Position numbers and translations under genes: made by a program. A stretch of 22,368 nt of DNA from Desulfurococcales archaeon. Its GTDB lineage: Archaea > Thermoproteota > Thermoprotei_A > Sulfolobales > WAQK01. Under the pieces are notes generated by a model. That model ran no database searches, had not been told where the DNA came from, and worked only from the letters and a program-made list of their open reading frames with translations. This document shows, piece after piece, positions 21,200 through 22,368 of the stretch (its first letter is position 1; the number at the start of each line of letters is the position of its first letter). The stretch lies in the NCBI GenBank assembly GCA_027016915.1, contig JALURJ010000273.1:1-22368 (forward strand). Reading direction: 5' to 3'.

Positions 21200-21660
21200 A
21201 CGCCGGCCCTCCCGGCGTCAAAGTAGTATACAGTGAAGGCACCCTCCTTCACACCACCCATCCCGGGAGAGCCCGGCGGCATTCCAGGCAGCGAGATTCC
21301 GTCCACGTTGGGCTGCTCGGCTAACAGCTTCTGTATGATCTCTACTGGAACGTGGCCTACAACATAGTATCCTTCCACCTCAACTATGTGGCAGCTACGC
21401 ATATCCTCCGGAGCTATGCTCATTTTCTCCGCCAGCTCCTCGCTGGACAGGTATACTATCTCCACCTCCGCTCCGCGGTCCTCTAGGTAGGATGCATAGT
21501 TATGGCAGCAGCCACAAGTGGGTGAGGTGAACAGGGTAACATTCAACTCTGTGCCAGGGTTCTCGGAACCCGGTTTTGTAAAATATAGGCCCAGTAGCGT
21601 CAAGACCAGAAGCGCGGAGCCTAGCAGGAATATGGCGAGAAAGCTTCGTTTCAAACCCAT
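21184..21660 (-). CDS. membrane-anchored DUF411 (putative metal-binding) protein
   Basis: This 158-residue protein matches DUF411. After an N-terminal membrane anchor or signal segment (SFLAIFLLGSALLVLTLLGL, residues 6-25) come TLFTSPTCGCCHNYASYL (Cys49, Cys51, Cys52), RSCHIVEVEGYYVVGHVP (Cys90, His91, His103) and the C-terminal PGMPPGSPGMGG. The clustered Cys, His and Met residues suggest soft-metal (copper-type) binding outside the membrane, and family members are often found near metal-resistance genes. No such gene is next to it here, so function is inferred from residues only. The ATG at 21660 has GGAGGAT six bases upstream and a TATA box beyond. It ends inside the methyltransferase gene by 16 bases. 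Confidence 0.85.
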   Translation of the reverse strand: MGLKRSFLAIFLLGSALLVLTLLGLYFTKPGSENPGTELNVTLFTSPTCGCCHNYASYLEDRGAEVEIVYLSSEELAEKMSIAPEDMRSCHIVEVEGYYVVGHVPVEIIQKLLAEQPNVDGISLPGMPPGSPGMGGVKEGAFTVYYFDAGRAGVYAIG

Positions 21661-21666
21661 AGGACA

Positions 21667-21703
21667 TCCTCCCCGGTTGAGTCGAGGCAGGGTTTATTAA
21701 AAG
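21667..21703 (-). promoter_or_regulatory. promoter and ribosome binding site of the DUF411 gene
   Basis: On the minus strand CCTTTTAATAAA (21692-21703) is centred about 26 bases before a transcript start near 21672, and GGAGGAT lies six bases before the ATG at 21660. Confidence 0.5.
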
Positions 21704-21729
21704 GCTGGTCGGAGCGATATGTATGCAGG

Positions 21730-22368
21730 CTACTCGCCGCAGTACGCATTGATTCTCCTAACAATCTCCGGGACTTTGCCTACACTTGAAACCCTATAGT
21801 CCGTGTCGAGGCTCGGCTCCTCATCGCCGATAAGCACGCTGTAGCCAGCAACTCTGAAGGCCGGGGCGTCCCAGTGGGAGTCACCCACAAACATTGTCTC
21901 CTTGAGGGATACGCCGAGGTCCACAACTATTCTCTTGAGAACCCTGTCCTTGCCAAGGGCCTCCACTATGGGTATGCCTCCGGGAACGAGCAGGCCTTTC
22001 TCATCGAAAACCAGCCTGTTTGCTTCCCACCTCTCGACTCCAAGCTCCCGCGCCACTCTTTCAACAAGGATGTCGATGCCTCCGCTGAGCAGCGCCGTCT
22101 TAATCCCCATGGAGCGAAGCTTGGCCACTGCGATGTGGGCCTCGGGGAATACAGGGATCCGGCCCAGCACCTCCTCTAGCTCCCTGCGGGTTATGGGCCT
22201 CCCGGCAGCCCTTATCCATGCCCCAACATCCAGCTTCATCCACTCATAGTAGTTTATGACCCCCTTCATGTAGAGCTCCATGTTTCTTTTAGCCTCCTCT
22301 ACCGAGCCGTAGTGCTCGTGAAGGTAGCCCCAGCTACTATGGATTGGCACCAAAACACCATCTACGTC
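21730..22368 (-). CDS. HAD family phosphatase, phosphoserine-phosphatase-like (partial, start off window)
   Basis: The frame is open to the right edge, so the true start lies outside. The first visible residues are DVDGVLVPIH, the HAD motif I with its Asp nucleophile and second Asp; a TTG at 22353 would cut this off and cannot be the start. Motif II is LLSGGIDILVERVARELG, a lysine in GKDRVLKRIV fits motif III, and motif IV is VGDSHWDAPAF. The helical cap between (about 70 residues, MELYMKGVINYYEWMKLDVG and on) matches the small cap of SerB-like phosphatases. The substrate may be phosphoserine or another small phosphate ester. About 213 residues are visible. It is read in the same direction as the DUF411 gene but has a separate promoter between them. 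Confidence 0.85.
   Translation of the reverse strand, partial: DVDGVLVPIHSSWGYLHEHYGSVEEAKRNMELYMKGVINYYEWMKLDVGAWIRAAGRPITRRELEEVLGRIPVFPEAHIAVAKLRSMGIKTALLSGGIDILVERVARELGVERWEANRLVFDEKGLLVPGGIPIVEALGKDRVLKRIVVDLGVSLKETMFVGDSHWDAPAFRVAGYSVLIGDEEPSLDTDYRVSSVGKVPEIVRRINAYCGE

Noticed and set aside
22351..22353. TTG at 22353 as the start of the HAD phosphatase
   Set aside because: The frame stays open upstream to the edge and encodes the essential motif I DVDGVLV, so this codon is internal.
1..22368. tRNA, rRNA, C/D-box sRNA, CRISPR or insertion sequence
   Set aside because: By eye I found no tRNA T-arm or D-arm pattern, no paired C and D boxes, no regular repeats and no transposase motif. 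A covariance-model search would be decisive for small RNAs.
1..22368. naming the species (for example Aeropyrum or Acidilobus)
   Set aside because: GC content, promoter style and gene families suggest this group, but no sequence here could be matched to one species without a database search.

Overview
The window reads as chromosomal DNA of a GC-rich thermophilic crenarchaeon, of the Desulfurococcales/Acidilobales/Aeropyrum kind. The support is indirect. Almost every gene or operon has an A/T-rich TATA-like box about 26 bases before a leaderless or short-leader start. GTG and TTG starts are frequent, Shine-Dalgarno sequences are of the GAGGTG type, and the protein types (SufBCD, TrpB2, VapBC, HEPN/nucleotidyltransferase pairs, DUF389, DUF411, Thr-stalked surface proteins) fit. 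The species cannot be named from the sequence alone. I see no rRNA, tRNA, CRISPR array, transposase or phage gene, and no gene-free stretch longer than about 210 bases.

Region 1 (1-4241), sulfur trafficking and Fe-S assembly. A TusA-like small protein and an OsmC-like protein are read leftward. Divergently from the same 105-base spacer, sufC, sufB and sufD are read rightward as one operon.

Region 2 (4288-8451), cell surface. Two members (A, B) of a paralogous family of secreted, membrane-anchored proteins flank a DUF389 multi-pass membrane protein. A third member (C) lies at 15758-17254 and carries a 20-threonine stalk. I cannot assign this family a function; it is the best candidate for something undescribed here.

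Region 3 (8490-14479), propionate/methylcitrate-type carbon metabolism. A PrpD/MmgE dehydratase, a PrpB-type methylisocitrate lyase and a citrate (or 2-methylcitrate) synthase are spread over one region. A HEPN/nucleotidyltransferase pair and a VapBC pair occupy the gaps between them. vapBC has a perfect palindrome just upstream of its start, probably its own operator. An SCP2-type lipid carrier protein is divergent from the citrate synthase gene, with another perfect palindrome between them.

Region 4 (14483-22368), mixed metabolism. It holds a group III iron-type alcohol dehydrogenase, surface protein C, a TrpB2 tryptophan synthase beta chain divergent from an IlvE branched-chain aminotransferase, an adenine-type DNA methyltransferase with no visible restriction partner, a membrane-anchored DUF411 putative metal-binding protein, and a HAD phosphatase cut by the right edge. 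Genes are very tightly packed: three convergent pairs end within 4 bases or overlap by 14-16 bases, with a short gap at the fourth.
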